NCBI GenBank assembly: GCA_933207985.1
Contig: OW240912.1
Coordinates: 197,563,933 to 197,627,932, forward strand
DNA: 64,000 nucleotides
From: Pelobates cultripes
Lineage: Eukaryota; Chordata; Amphibia; Anura; Pelobatidae
Direction: 5' to 3'
Positions 1 to 11,500 of the stretch are shown in pieces (position 1 is the stretch's first letter; the number at the start of each line of letters is the position of its first letter). The notes beneath the pieces were generated by a model. That model had not been told where the DNA came from. It did no database searches and saw only the letters and a program-made list of their open reading frames with translations. Position numbers and translations under genes: made by a program.

Positions 1-917
1 ACATACACACACATACATACATACATACTGATAGGCATACATACAGAGATATACATACTGACATATATATACATACTGACATATATACATACATACATAC
101 TGACATACATACACATACACACATATTGGAATACATACACATACTGACATACATACATGCAAACACATACATACTGACACACATACAAACACATACATAC
201 ACACAGGCAGACAGACACATGCTGACATACATACACACACACACACAGACATACATACTGAAATACATACACAAAGACAGACATACATACAAACACATAC
301 ATACAGATAGATACATACATACACACATACTGACATACATACATATACAAACATACACACACATACATACACATACATACAGATACTTACATACTGAAAT
401 ACATACTCACAGACATACATACATAAACATAGTGACATACATACATACAGACAGACACATGCTGACATACATACAGATACATACATACACATACTGATAT
501 ACATCCATACAAACACACACACACACACTGACATACAAACATACATACAAACAAACACATACACACATACAGACAGACAACAAACGTACTGAAATATTTA
601 TACATACATAGAGATACATACATACATACTGAAATACATTCACACAGACAGACATACAGACATACACATACTGACATTCAGACATACATACAGATACATA
701 CATACACACAGACAGACAATACATACAGACACATACTGACATACATACAGATAGATAGATACATACATACACACACACATAGACATACATAATGACATAC
801 ATACATACAGACAGACACATACTGACATACATACATACAAACAAACAAACACATACTGACATACATACAAACATATACATACAGACACATACTGACATAC
901 ATACATACACATACATA
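1..917. repeat. Compound tetranucleotide microsatellite (ACAT/ATAC with TGAC and CAGA interruptions)
   Basis: The whole stretch is built from ACAT/ATAC units with interspersed TGAC and CAGACAGA steps, and blocks such as ACATACTGACATACATAC recur at irregular spacing. Long open frames on both strands are only a by-product of a 4-bp repeat lacking stop codons: their translations are Tyr/Thr/His/Ile or Cys/Val/Tyr/Met polymers. It probably extends left of the window. Confidence 0.95.
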
Positions 918-1187
918 TAGCTAATTTTTCTTACTTTCCTTTTGCTGGAGGGTGGCTGTGGCTGATGGGAGTCGGTGTGGCACTCCAGTCCTCGCGGTCT
1001 GTCACTCTCCCTTCCCACTTGCGGCTGCAATTTTTTAAAGGGGCCCGGTCACGCTATTGCACGGCCGTAGCGCTGACTGGGCCCCTAAAGATATAGAGCC
1101 CATCGGGTGGCCCTAAATGCTGGGGCCGGGTTCAGGACCCTGGCAGGCTGGATCCAGCCTACGGGCCATAGTTTGAGGACACCTGGT
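918..1187 (-). mobile_element. hAT-like transposon end (fragment)
   Basis: Read on the minus strand, the segment starts near 1183 with CAGGTGTCCTCAAACTATGG and continues into a GC-rich, GGCC-rich stretch. Many vertebrate hAT elements start with this CAG...TCAAACT...GGCC pattern. Positions 1037-1088 form an imperfect GC-rich inverted repeat (GGGGCCCGGTCA... / ...TGACTGGGCCCC). No transposase is present and I could not find the opposite end or an 8-bp duplication, so this is a fragment or a non-autonomous copy. Confidence 0.4.
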
Positions 1188-1910
1188 ATAGATAATGAGA
1201 GATTTTGGTCCAACTTTTCCATGGCCCTTAGTGAGCATAAAGCCTCTAACCCACAAGTACTCAAAGAATTGTAGTCCACACGCACTGAATAACCTTCCAC
1301 GGCAGATGTTTGTTGCACAGCCAGTCAGAAGCTTAAATGAGCAACAAGTAGAAATGTAGCCCATAAACATGTGTTTTACATTACAAACACAGATAAAAAT
1401 GTAGTCCAAAACCAATAGCAAACCTTAACACAGCAGGTGTTATTGACTGTATTTCCCATGATGCTCAGTCACATACCTCCTAACATTTCAAACAGACAAT
1501 TTAGGGGTGTGGCCAGGAGCCGGGCTGTTCAAAAAAAATTTAGGTTTCTTACTATAATGATTTTTGCATCTTAAATGTAATTTATAACAAGTACAATGTA
1601 TCTTATTTACACAGACTGATTTCGAAATACATTTGTTGTAGTTTAAAGACATATTACTGGGAGTATTGTTGCTGTGGAGCTCTGTTATAAACTCAGACAC
1701 AACAACAATATGGAGCTCCTAGAAAAGAGAGACAGAGGGATTTGGAACTAAAATACGGACTGTCCATCCTAAAGAGGGGAAGGTTTATTTATATATTAAT
1801 GTATGTGTTTTTGTGATTTTGAGGGCCAACAGAACACAATATGCACACTTTTGTTTCTTCCTTACTTTAAAAATCTTCTTATATGAGAATAAGCGCTATA
1901 ACTGAAATGA
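1188..1910. other. Spacer without gene; weak dispersed repeat
   Basis: No coding signal. A stretch near 1715-1772 (AAAAGAGAGACAGAGGGATTT followed by an imperfect ACGGACTGTCC) recurs at 3617-3660, after the L2 copy, so a dispersed repeat may flank the L2 insertion on both sides. I cannot name the repeat. Confidence 0.4.
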
Positions 1911-3537
1911 TCTTGATCTTGACCCGTCCTCCCCTTCTAACTATCGCCCCATATCCTTGCTCCCTTTTCCTCAAAGCTTCTGGAAAGGTTTGTCTTTACC
2001 AGTCTGACTTGTTTCCTCAATTATAACTCTCTCCTTGACCCTCTTCAGTCTGGCTTCCACCCCCTCCACTCTACTGAGACTGCTCTTATTAAAGTCACTA
2101 ATGACCCAATCACAGCTAAATTCAAAAGGCACTACTTCATACTAATTCTTCTTGACCTCTCTGTTACCTTTGACACTGTTGACCATGTTCTCCTTCTCCA
2201 AACTCTTCAATAACTCGGTCTTTGTGACACTGTCCTCTGTGGTTTTCCTCCTATCTCTCCCAACGCTCATTCAGTTTCTCCTTTTCTAATGATACCTCCT
2301 CCCTTCGTCCTGTCTCTGTTGGAGTCCCCCAAGGCTCTCTCCTTTGTCCCCTTCTATTATCTCTTTATACTGCCTTTCTTGGCAAACTTATTACCTCATT
2401 TGGATTCCAATACCAGTTGTAATCTGATGACACCCAAATATAACTCTCCTCCCCGGACCTCTCCCCTGCTGTTCTGCAACATGTCACTGCTTGCCTTTCT
2501 TCCATTTCTGATTGGTTGTGCTCCCACTTTTTAAAACTTAATCTCTCTAAAACTGAAATTCTTGTCTTTCCTCCTACAAACAATAATACTCCTCTCTCGC
2601 ACTCCCTTCAAGTTGGTGGTATCCACATCAACCAATCCTTGCAAGAATGCTATCTTGCCATTATGTTTGATTCTGGCCTCACCTTTGAGCCTCACATCCA
2701 GTCTGTTACCAAATCCTGTAGATTCCACATCTGCCCCTTTCTTACGCAAAATGCTACTAAGGAGCTTGTCCATGCGCTAGTAATCTCTCGCATGGATATT
2801 GTAACTCTCTCATAATTGGTCTTCCTGAAGTGCCCCGCTACAGTCTGTAATGAATGCTGCAGCTAGACTGATTTTCCTCTCCTGTCTTCTCATACCTCTC
2901 CCCACTATCAGTCCTTACATTGGCTTCCTGTATCCTATAGGGGTCAATTTAATGTACTAATCCACACCTATAAAGCCCTGACCAATTCTAGCCCCTCATA
3001 TCTCTTCACTGATCTGTAGGTATGCCCCTTCTCGTTCTCTCAGCTCTGCCAGTAACCTTCTCCTGTCTGCTGCTCGCACCTGCATTGCCAACTCACGCTT
3101 GCAGGACTTCTCATGGATGGCTCCTTTCCACTGGAATAGCCTGCCTGCCACCATCAGACTCTCCCCTAGTCCTCAATAATTAAAAAAGTGCCTCAAAACG
3201 CATCTCTTTAGAAAAGCTTATGGTCTCCCAGAGTAACCTCTACCTCACATACCTCTCCCTTGCTCTCTCCTAAAGGGCAGCACTCTACTCTCTCCTCCAG
3301 CTCTGCTTCATTCCACCTTGTTTGATTGCTACCTCCTGTCCTGTTATGTTTTACGCCCCACCTCCTATAGACTGTAAGCTCGTTTGAGCAGGGCCCTCTT
3401 CAACCTATTGTTCCTGTAGGTTTTTGTAATTGTCTCATTTATTGTTAAATCATCCCCTCTCATAATATTGTAAAGCGCTACAGAATATGCTGGTGCTATA
3501 TAAATACCAGTAATAATAATAATAATAATAATAATAA
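1911..3537 (+). mobile_element. L2-type LINE, 5'-truncated and degraded, with 3' tail
   Basis: Broken reading frames on the plus strand contain reverse-transcriptase landmarks of the L2 clade: an NYRPIS-like block near 1940, a '[17 protein letters not shown]' block at about 2047-2105, and 'ILLDLS..FDTVDH' at 2140-2190, where a D to V change damages the first catalytic motif. Several frameshifts and stops rule out a working ORF2. The 3' end has the diagnostic L2 tail: 'CTGTAAGCTCGTTTGAGCAG', then 'TTGTAAAGCGCTACAGAATA..GCTATATAAATA', then an AAT trinucleotide run ending at 3537. Related tails occur at 29190-29361, 50409-50588 and, inverted, at 54972-55060. Confidence 0.85.
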
Positions 3538-4281
3538 TCTTCCTTGGTCTGTGCACTTTCCTATCCAGTACTGTACACAGTTTCAATTCATGGGCCTAAT
3601 CCTAATTCATTAGGATAGAAAAGAGCGACAGAGGAATTTGGGCCCAAAACAGGGACTGACATGGATTTTACTAAAGTGAAAATTCAAAGTAAATTTAAAA
3701 TTTAAGGTCAGAGTAACTGAATGGAAAGCATAGGTGACTTTTGACCTTAAATTTCAAACTTAATGTGTATTCACCTCTCTTTAGTGATTAACACCATTAA
3801 TAACCTGTGAATAACCTTTGCACAGCAAAAGGTTCCCAGACATTGATCTAGAGAAGTCGATTCCAATCTCCCATGATACTGAAGTGGTCATTGGGGTTGG
3901 AGTAACATTTAAACCAAATCTAAAATGGCTGCATTATTTGACTAAGTAGAACCCCCAAAACTCTTACAGGGCTTATTGTCATAATCACAACAGGCAAATT
4001 CCAAAACTTTTTTAAGGCTTCTAAGCCCAGGCTAATATTTATTAATGAATGTGTAGTGTTGTTAATAGAAGTATACCCTGCTGTTTTGATACCTCTGAGA
4101 TGGGGAAATTGAAAATATGGCCATGTTGGCCATTGTTGTCAAAGTGTGATGTGGTGCAAAAGAATTAAAGTGGGTGCAACTGTTTATTAATTTGGTAGCA
4201 GCAGCATGTACACCCTTACTACAATGAAATGAGAACAAACTCTTCCTGCCATGCATAGTCCTCAAAGTAGTTTACATTTAC
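3538..4281. other. AT-rich spacer
   Basis: No coding or RNA signal recognised. The first 120 bp include a repeat of a motif also found near 1715-1772. Confidence 0.4.
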
Positions 4282-4551
4282 CTTGTACACAATCTCGGCT
4301 GCCATTGATCTAAAATTAATTTTCACTAAAATGTGGTCCCGTTTGTAAGCTAATTTTATATTCTTTCTTTCCTTTCTAAAAAATGACACATCATCTATAA
4401 TTACTACTTTCAGCTGTCTTTGTACATGGGATTCAGACTCTAAATTAAAAGGAACTCTGTAGCAAAGGACCACATCACATGCATGGAGTCCAAAAATAGG
4501 TGACAGAAATATTTTCTTTGCTTCGCCAGCAAATTCAGGCCATATATATCC
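4282..4551 (-). CDS. Possible internal exon of an unidentified gene (90 codons)
   Basis: On the minus strand an uninterrupted 270-bp frame is bounded by a plausible acceptor (..TATAAATCAG before 4551) and a good donor (TACAAG then GTAAAT at 4282/4281), giving exactly 90 codons with both junctions in phase 0. The product has ordinary protein composition: mixed charged and hydrophobic residues, two cysteines, a run of alternating beta-like segments, and no low complexity. The frame stays open to 4219. I recognise no domain. It lies inside the presumed first intron or downstream region of the bmp8 gene on the same strand but does not resemble any BMP exon. Random open frame or old transposon remain possible. 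Confidence 0.3.
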
Positions 4552-5929
4552 CTGATTTATATAGATTAACAAGTCATGTTTGTGCCTTTTTTAAGATAAC
4601 CTACTGCAAATAAATTCAGATTTTATTTTCTCTAGTGTTTACTTTGTGGTGTGAGTCTACATCAAAGTTTATATTTTAACAGCACACAATTGAGACTTCT
4701 GCGGAAGCAAAAATATATAAGGTAAGGTAAAGCAAAATACAGACATTATCAGGAGTTCTACTTCCTTCTGCATCAAGTTGCTGGACTATAACTACAATTT
4801 GTGGAAAGCATGTACAATCTAGGCTAAATAAACATATCCATTAGTGTAAACTTTTTACACTTCCTTGTTTCAGGGCCAAATGTAGCCAAAAATACATATA
4901 AAAGGCAGTTTCCAACTTTGCATTAAAATATGAAAGCACTTTTAAGTTTCTTCCTGGGTCATAGCTCTGGTACTAATAATTTTGATATTATTCTAACTGT
5001 AACTGCTGGTTTTTTTTTGTTTTTTTTATATAACTCATAGATGTTCCCTACAGGTGTCAACAGGTACAAATTGTACCCATGGGCAGCACATTGTAAACAT
5101 GACCGGAAGGTTGCAAAAGTGTTGTTATGCATATTTTACAATTAAAAAGATAACATGTTGATATCAGAACACATTACAAGATATCTAGGTCAAAATAATT
5201 TAAAATATCTTTATATTGGAAAACAGGCAAGACTTATTAAAATATATATATAAAAAAAAAAATTTGGTCTCACTTTGCACCCCCCAACCTGACAGGAGGA
5301 GCTTGCTCTGTGCACCCCCTGCTGTCTGTAACCCAAGGGAGACCCCCCAAACCCGCTTAGTACAAATCTCCTGTACAAAAGAATTGTTAACCAACTGTTT
5401 AACTCACACAACCGACTGGTTAACTTAATATGCTTCTCTTGTTCTGTGCAAAAGAATTCACAACCAACTGGTTAACTCACACGTATCACTGCTGGGTAGA
5501 AAATGTGTCTCAGGAAACATATCTTGCAGAACTAGTGGAAGATATGAACCAACATTTACATATTATTGGACTGTTATACAATCTCAGGCCAGTTTTGTTA
5601 TTTTTTTTATTAGAATAGACAAAGGGACAGATGGAGGATCCTTAAATTACCCTAACTGTGTTAGTCTTTAGTCTTTCCATTTGCAGGTTATTTAAAGTAT
5701 CCTCTACCCAGCTTTACAGTAGTATTTTCTCGTATTACTTCTTATTCTTCAATTTTATGGGGCTTGAAATCATCATTCAGGAAAGGATGCAATTAATTTT
5801 CTTCTCTTTAGTCTTTATTCAGAACTACAAAAGCCTTGCAACAATAAGAAACACATCTTTCTGATTTTATACATAAACTCAAACAATATAAACTCCTCCA
5901 TTCTTGTGGTTATTCCGTTTGCATTCCAA
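4552..5929. other. AT-rich spacer with a small imperfect duplication
   Basis: No gene recognised. At 5375-5411 and 5447-5482 a block of the form GCAAAAGAATT..CAACCAACTG.TTAACTCACAC occurs twice, an imperfect local duplication. A C-rich stretch at 5265-5350 contains several short open frames that I regard as chance. Confidence 0.4.
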
Positions 5930-6412
5930 TTCTAAAATATATATCATTTAGGTCCCCATTGTGCTCCAAAACAGCTCTGATGTGTCAAGGCATGGACTCT
6001 ACAAGACCTTTGAATGTGTCCTGTGGTATCAAGTCATTAGCAGCAGATCCTTGAAGTCCTGCAAGTTGCAAGGTGGGGCCTCCATGGATCGAATTTGTCC
6101 CAAAGATTCTCAATTGAATTGAGATATGAGGAATTTGGAGTTCAAGGCAAAACCGTGAACTCTTTTTCATGTTCCCCAAACCATTCCTGCATAAATTTGC
6201 AGGGTAGCCGGGTGCATTTTCCTGCTGAAAGAGGCCACTGCCATGAGGTAACACCAATGCATGGAAGTTATCTCCAAGTAGGTGATATATATCAAAGTAC
6301 AATCCACATGAATGCCAGGACCCAAGGTTTCCCAGCAAATCTTTGCCAAGAGTATACACTGCCTCATCCGGCCCGCCCTTTTCCCATAATGCATCCTGCA
6401 TAATACAGGAGT
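5930..6412 (-). pseudogene. Tc1/mariner-type transposase remnant (C-terminal part)
   Basis: Translation of the minus strand gives, in order, a 'GSGLFQQENAP' block near 6235-6200, a degraded stretch where Tc1 transposases have the SPDLNPIE segment, and 'LIPQDTFKGLVESMP' at 6025-5985, followed by an in-frame stop and 'RAVL' plus a KGG-like remnant to about 5940. This is the last part of a Tc1-like DDE transposase. The Asp of the QQDNAP motif is Glu here and the frame is broken by small indels (pieces of the N-terminal half appear in another frame at 6395-6167), so it is inactive. No inverted repeats were found at the edges. Confidence 0.75.
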
Positions 6413-7288
6413 GAAATCATCATTATTGATTACTTTTGTGCAATCAGAAGCTTCTCATGGAGAAGCATTGGGACAAATGGTATATGTGCAGCAATAACCC
6501 TCATTCATCAAAAATATTTTTTATAGAAAAAGCATTGCAACTAGTACTTTTCTATTTTCTATTTGCGCAGTAGCCATGAGTCATTACTAGGAGGAATTAT
6601 AAAGTGACACTAAACTGAAATTTTAGAAAATAGAGCTGCTGGCACAGGCAAATAACACCTAAAGTCTTTCAGCAAACAGAAGTGGTTTATGTAAAAAGTA
6701 AGAAATCTCTGTGATAACAAACCTGGACACAGTGTACGTAGCATCACGGTATATGCATCAGCAGAAAAACACCGCATAATGAAAATAAAATATTGAATTC
6801 CTAGATTAATTTCCTCTATAGCGTATTTGCTTTTTTAGCACTAATAAAACGTAAAACTAGCAATGTCCCAAGTTTGGAATACAGACTCTAAATTAGAGAG
6901 AATGTAAACTGGATTTCAGATTGTATAGATGCTAACAATAGCTGAAACATGAAATCAAATGCTCAAATACAGTGATAATTAGAATTGGCAGCTGTCTGCC
7001 TGCAGATTTAATTCACTTTAATTTCCATAATTGATCAACCCAATTTGCATGCAGACAATTGCCAATTCTAATATAAGCCTTTATTGCAAAATGTTATCAT
7101 TAGCCCCATTTTGATATCTAACTCTAGGAGAAATGGTTAATTCCAAATGAGGGGCCAATATACCTCAAAAATGAAAACATTTATATATTTAAATATAGAT
7201 TATATCATTAATTATATATCAGTTTATTATTTAACCATTTGCCAACTGGCTGCTTGTGCTGCACTTGGGTAGGTATTTCAGATTTTCT
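6413..7288. other. AT-rich spacer
   Basis: No gene, RNA or transposon signature recognised. Confidence 0.4.
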
Positions 7289-7791
7289 TTAAAGGGATAC
7301 TATAGTGCCAGGAATACAAAGCTCCCTCTGTCTCTCCCCTCCCTTGCGCCCTGCACCCGGGTAAATACCCTTTATTTACTTACCTTTTCCCAGCGCCAAT
7401 GTTCCTTTGGTGCTATGCCAACGCTCCGCCCCCTCCTCCATCACATGACGAGCGGGTGCTAACACGCATGCGTATCAAATGCTGCGTGCATTAGGCCTCC
7501 CCATAGGAAAGTATTGAATCGATACTTTCCTATCAGGACAAATCTGACACTGGGCGTCCTCATGCAGAGTGTGAGGACGTCCAGCGTCAGATACCGGACC
7601 AAAGGTCCGCTTCGATTCAGGAAGTCCTCTGGTAGACAGCCACTGTGGGCAGACTTAGAGCTGCAATGTAAACCTTGCAGTTTCTCTGAAACTGCAATGT
7701 TTAACATTGCAGCACTAAGTGCAAAAGGGGCATTGTACCCAGACCACTTCAATGAGCTGAAGTGGTTTGGGTGCCTGCAGTGTCCCTTTAA
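7289..7791. mobile_element. T2-type MITE (complete, 503 bp)
   Basis: Starts TTAAAGGGATACTATAGTG and ends with the inverse CACTGCAGTGTCCCTTTAA. Both ends fit TTAA target duplication plus the TTAAAGGRR terminus described for T2 (Kolobok-like) MITEs of Xenopus. The interior is rich in sub-palindromes: a tract around CATAGGAAAGTATTGAATCG.TACTTTCCTA (7503-7535) and GACCACTTCAATGAGCTGAAGTGGT (7742-7766). It has no coding capacity; the open frames across it on both strands are artefacts of the palindromes. The 3' half is related to the elements at 8538 and 12369. Confidence 0.8.
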
Positions 7792-8537
7792 GTTCATCTG
7801 CAGAAAGCGGATGAATTTATTTAGCAAACCTGACTTCTTTGGGGGCTGAAGCCCCAGATGTGGGGCTCTTTAGTCCGGAATTTCTATAGTTGGAGGAATG
7901 GGCTGGAGGATATTAATAGTAGTAGAAACCCAAGACAGGAGCTCTCACCAGAAAGCAGAGGATTTTGGTGGATTTAGTGTATTCACAGTAGTCTAAAATA
8001 CCATTTTAAAATGTCTGATAAGTATTTCTAAATATAAAAAATAGTTATTCACCAAATGGGAATTGTTGGAAATTGACTACAGGAAAGCAGCGGATTCCAT
8101 TTCCCAAACTATAATAGTATTTTTAAAATAAAAGTAATGAGTTACCTATACTGATCTTTGTGTGCTGCACTTGCCATAAATTATTTAATATTTTTAACCT
8201 CAGTTAAATTATTAGTAAACTCAAACTTTCCTTATTAAAGTCTATTATTTTGATTTTAATCTTACCTTCATTAATATTATCTTTATAATGATGTTTACTC
8301 TTTTATACTTGTCAATATCTGTATATCAAGCTTGAAATGTCCCAGTTTTTTTTTCGTTCCACAATTACTTTACATTAGAGAAACATGCTACTAATTAGCA
8401 ACAACAAAATCCATTAATTTCTTAATTTAACAAATTATGGTGTCTTCAGGCATTATCCTAATGTAGGGATTTCTTACAAAGTAATTATTCAGTACATGAA
8501 TTGTGAAAAAATACTGTATTGCCCTGTACTTCTGTCA
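7792..8537. other. AT-rich spacer
   Basis: No gene or RNA recognised; homopolymer and AT runs only. Confidence 0.4.
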
Positions 8538-8778
8538 TTAAAGGGACACTATAGTCACCCAAACCACTTCAGCTCAATGAAGTGGTCTGGGTGCCAGGTC
8601 CCTCAGATTTTAACCCTTCAGATGTAAAGTTTCTGTGAAACTGCTATGTTTACATTGCAGAGTTAATCCAACCTCTAGTGGCTGTCTTCCTAGAGGCGTT
8701 TCTGCATCCAGCGTGCAGAACGTCCATAGGAAAGCATTAAGAAATGCTTTCCTATGGACTATTCGAATGCGCGCGGCG
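8538..8778 (+). mobile_element. T2-type MITE, 3'-truncated
   Basis: Begins TTAAAGGGACACTATAGTCA, then the hairpin ACCACTTCAGCTCAATGAAGTGGT, and aligns by eye with the element at 12369 (shared blocks AACCCTTCAGATGTAAA, CCAACCTCTAGTGGCTGTCT, AACGTCCATAGGAAAGCATT). The right inverted end is missing; the element breaks at a local triplication starting at 8779. Confidence 0.75.
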
Positions 8779-8880
8779 CATTCCGCTCCACTCTTAATTT
8801 GTTGGTTGTGCATTCCGCTCCACTCTTAATTTGTTGGTTGTGCATTCCGTGCATTCCGCTCCACTCTTAATTTGTTAATT
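8779..8880. repeat. Triplicated 32-bp unit
   Basis: Two exact copies of a 32-bp unit (CATTCCGCTCCACTC...GGTTGTG at 8779-8810 and 8811-8842), a 9-bp stub, and a third partial copy to 8880. The unit starts from MITE sequence (the GCATTCC.CTCCAC block of the T2 copy), so the tandem array grew out of the truncated MITE. Confidence 0.85.
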
Positions 8881-8979
8881 GTTTTGTACAGAAATTCAAT
8901 CTTCCCTTGCAAGAGCATATTTTCTTGAAAACACTATCTGTGTAAATTTTAATTATTTTATTTTTCATTCTTATTTCAG

Positions 8980-9204
8980 CTTGAGTGTATGTATGAAGAT
9001 TTTTTACTAGTAGATGTCAATATAATTATTCAACATACTAAAGAGCTCCTAATGGAAAACTGGACAATTTATATTAATTTAAGACAAAAACAATTATTGG
9101 AGGTATTTGACCTAAAAGAACAAGAATGTATTGCTTCAAAACATGTTTCCATGTTTATGGCACGTACAATCCCAGGAAGAGAGTGGGTGGGTTATATCCT
9201 TTAG
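8980..9204 (+). CDS. Possible terminal exon of an unidentified gene
   Basis: A strong pyrimidine-rich acceptor (TTTTTCATTCTTATTTCAG ending at 8979) precedes a 225-bp frame that is open to a TAG at 9202-9204. The translation (about 74 aa) is not low complexity, has a mixed hydrophobic/charged composition and reads like a helical segment with Leu/Gln/Lys-rich stretches. A second possible boundary is a GT at 9190. I recognise no family. It is on the strand opposite to bmp8. Chance is a real alternative. Confidence 0.28.
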   Translation, partial: LECMYEDFLLVDVNIIIQHTKELLMENWTIYINLRQKQLLEVFDLKEQECIASKHVSMFMARTIPGREWVGYIL

Positions 9205-10348
9205 AATGTGGTAACCTGCTCTTTAGTGTAACCACAATCACCACAAAGGAATTATAGTTTGTGGACGCCAACGTATGTTGCCAAAATGTCTATTTGCATA
9301 ATAATCACAGGTAAATATAACACATTCACTCATAGTAATCTGCTATTTACAGTCTGAACTGAAGCTGGCTAGCTGCTGTCTTTGTGGTTTTAAAATCGCA
9401 GCAGGAAATTTATGCAAATAGTTGTATTTTTAGACCACAAAGTGACAACTTTTTCTCTCAATAGAAGGGAAAATACATTTATATCAATCCCAATTAATGT
9501 CCCAACATTTAAAAGGGCACTTCAATCTAGAGACGAACATCTTTTTGCAATGCAATAGAAAACAAAAATTGAAAAATAAAAGCAAGCTTACTAGCTGCAA
9601 ATATCCATTTGATTTCTTTTTTTTTCTTTTTTATTAAATCAACACTACACAGCCTATAGTCACCCATATTTTGAGGATAGGTAAAGTTTGTAATTTGCAC
9701 CCATTTTGTAATTCCAAATCAGACAAGACAATTTAGGTATGGTAGCATACGAAGCATAGACCACTGATAGCCAATAGTTAACTCTACATATAATAATAAT
9801 AACAAAGTATTTGACCAGGAAAGGCTCATTCAGATTACTCTGGTTATCAATCTTCAGTCCATCATTACTTGTTTTATGATTTTATACACAGACATATATA
9901 TATATATATATATATCACTTTTTACATGTATTAATTATTCAGACTGAAGCAAACAACATGTTCAATATGGAGAAATATAAAAAGTACCATCTTAAAACAG
10001 GTCCAAATAACCAAGAAAAGAGTTGAGCAGTTGCACAATTCATGGAAGTTGCCTTTTATCTTTTGTCTTGAGTTTTGATGACACACTAATGAATGGAATT
10101 ATTTATTTCATACATGGTTGTCTAAAATAATGGGTTCCTATGAATGCAATCTGTGCCATATTACATGCTCATTGGATCTGCTTTGCTTTAGTTACTCAGT
10201 CTTCTAGTGTACAATAATAAGTTTACAATATGATTGTTTTGTGCATTCTCCCTGAGGTAGGCATTTTATAGATAAAGTGAGCAGATGTGGTATCCAGCGC
10301 TGGAACAACCAGAAAATAATGGCTTTCCTTTTCTTACCATTGCAGTTC
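9205..10348. other. AT-rich spacer with a TA microsatellite
   Basis: Contains a TA run at 9893-9915 and a TTAAAAGGGCACTTCAAT string at 9507 that may be a decayed T2 terminus. No gene recognised. Confidence 0.4.
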
Positions 10349-10902
10349 TTAAAGGGAGACTATAGTGACCAAAACAACGTTTGCTTAATGAGGCAGGTTT
10401 TGTGTATAGATCATGGTTCTGAAGTTTCACTGCTTAATTCTCTGCAATTTAGGAGTTAAATCACTTTTGTTTCAGTTTATGCAGTCATAGCCACACTTCC
10501 CTGCGGCTGTAACTGACACAACCTGCCTGAAAGCTAAATAGTTTCATTAGATGTAAGTTACTTTAGAAGTTTTTATTTTCTACTCTGTAAATTGAACTTT
10601 AATTGCATGCAGGAGGCTCCTGCAGGATCTAGCTAGTTAGTAACAGAGCAGGAGATAAGACAGTCTTCATTAAACAGAATTAGCAATAAAGGAAGTGTAA
10701 ACATTATGGACTCTTTACAGGAAGTGTTTAGTAAGGCTGTGCAAGTCACATGCAGGGAGATCTGCCTAGGGCTGTATAAATAATGTGAATCAACTGCTAA
10801 TTGGCAGAGAATTGAGCAAGTAGACTGCAGTTTTTGAGCAGTGAGACACCAAAACTGCTTCATTAAGCTAAAGTTATTATAGTGACTTTAGTGTCCCTTT
10901 AA
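10349..10902. mobile_element. T2-type MITE (complete, 554 bp)
   Basis: Left end TTAAAGGGAGACTATAGTGA, right end TATAGTGACTTTAGTGTCCCTTTAA; both carry the TTAAAGGRR terminus in inverted orientation with TTAA at each edge. The subterminal blocks CAAAACAACGTTTGCTTAATG (10370) and ACACCAAAACTGCTTCATTAAG (10847) are related as inverted repeats, and AACCTGCC...GGAAGTG inner segments also pair, so the sequence could fold into a long imperfect hairpin. Non-coding. Confidence 0.8.
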
Positions 10903-11436
10903 CATTTTTTAGACAGTGTTCATATCAATAACTTAACAACCTATTGTTCAACTGTAAACTTAACTTAGTCGACCTATTCTTCCATATAATATATAATTTT
11001 AAAAATCTGCAAAACATTCCATTAGACTCTACCCATCATCCACGGAGGTGCTCTGTGTGAGGCATTGCTGTCACTGTGAAAAGTTCTTTATAAACTATAC
11101 CTGTGGCCTAAAGAATGTGATGTAACTGAAAGCTGCTTGAGGACCTAGTTTTGAGTTTCAACTCCATCCTTGGTCATTCAGTAAAGGTGTATTGCTAATG
11201 ATCCTTGCACATGATCACAAATAATAGTGCCCCCCCTGCTATTGCCAGGGTATAGCAAGAAAAAAAAATGTAATTGAACATTCTGGATAAAAAATAGTTT
11301 TGCTTTTATATATACATTTTGTGCCTCACCAGCACTTCATCAGAGAGTTAACATGGCCAGGAATATTCTAGGAGTGGTGGTTTGGAAAGTTATACCTTAA
11401 AATTATTAAATTATCCTATTGTGATTGCAGTGCCAC
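10903..11436. other. Spacer
   Basis: No gene recognised. Confidence 0.4.
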
Positions 11437-11500
11437 TTAAAGGAACACATCAATAAGAAAATATTATATAAATATGTATTTTTATGAAGTGTTCCTTTAA
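11437..11500. mobile_element. Minimal 64-bp TTAA MITE (T2-like)
   Basis: TTAAAGGAACAC at the left and GTGTTCCTTTAA at the right form perfect 12-bp inverted ends around a 40-bp AT-rich core. The end matches TTAAAGGRR. It may be an extremely reduced T2-type element or a chance palindrome. Confidence 0.55.

Noticed and set aside
126..1030. Long open frames on both strands in the first kilobase
   Set aside because: They are translations of ACAT/TGAC repeats; no complexity, no start context, same repeat read in several frames.
7459..7849. Open frames of 111 and 122 codons over the MITE at 7289-7791
   Set aside because: They lie on opposite strands of a palindromic MITE and match no protein; the element is non-coding.
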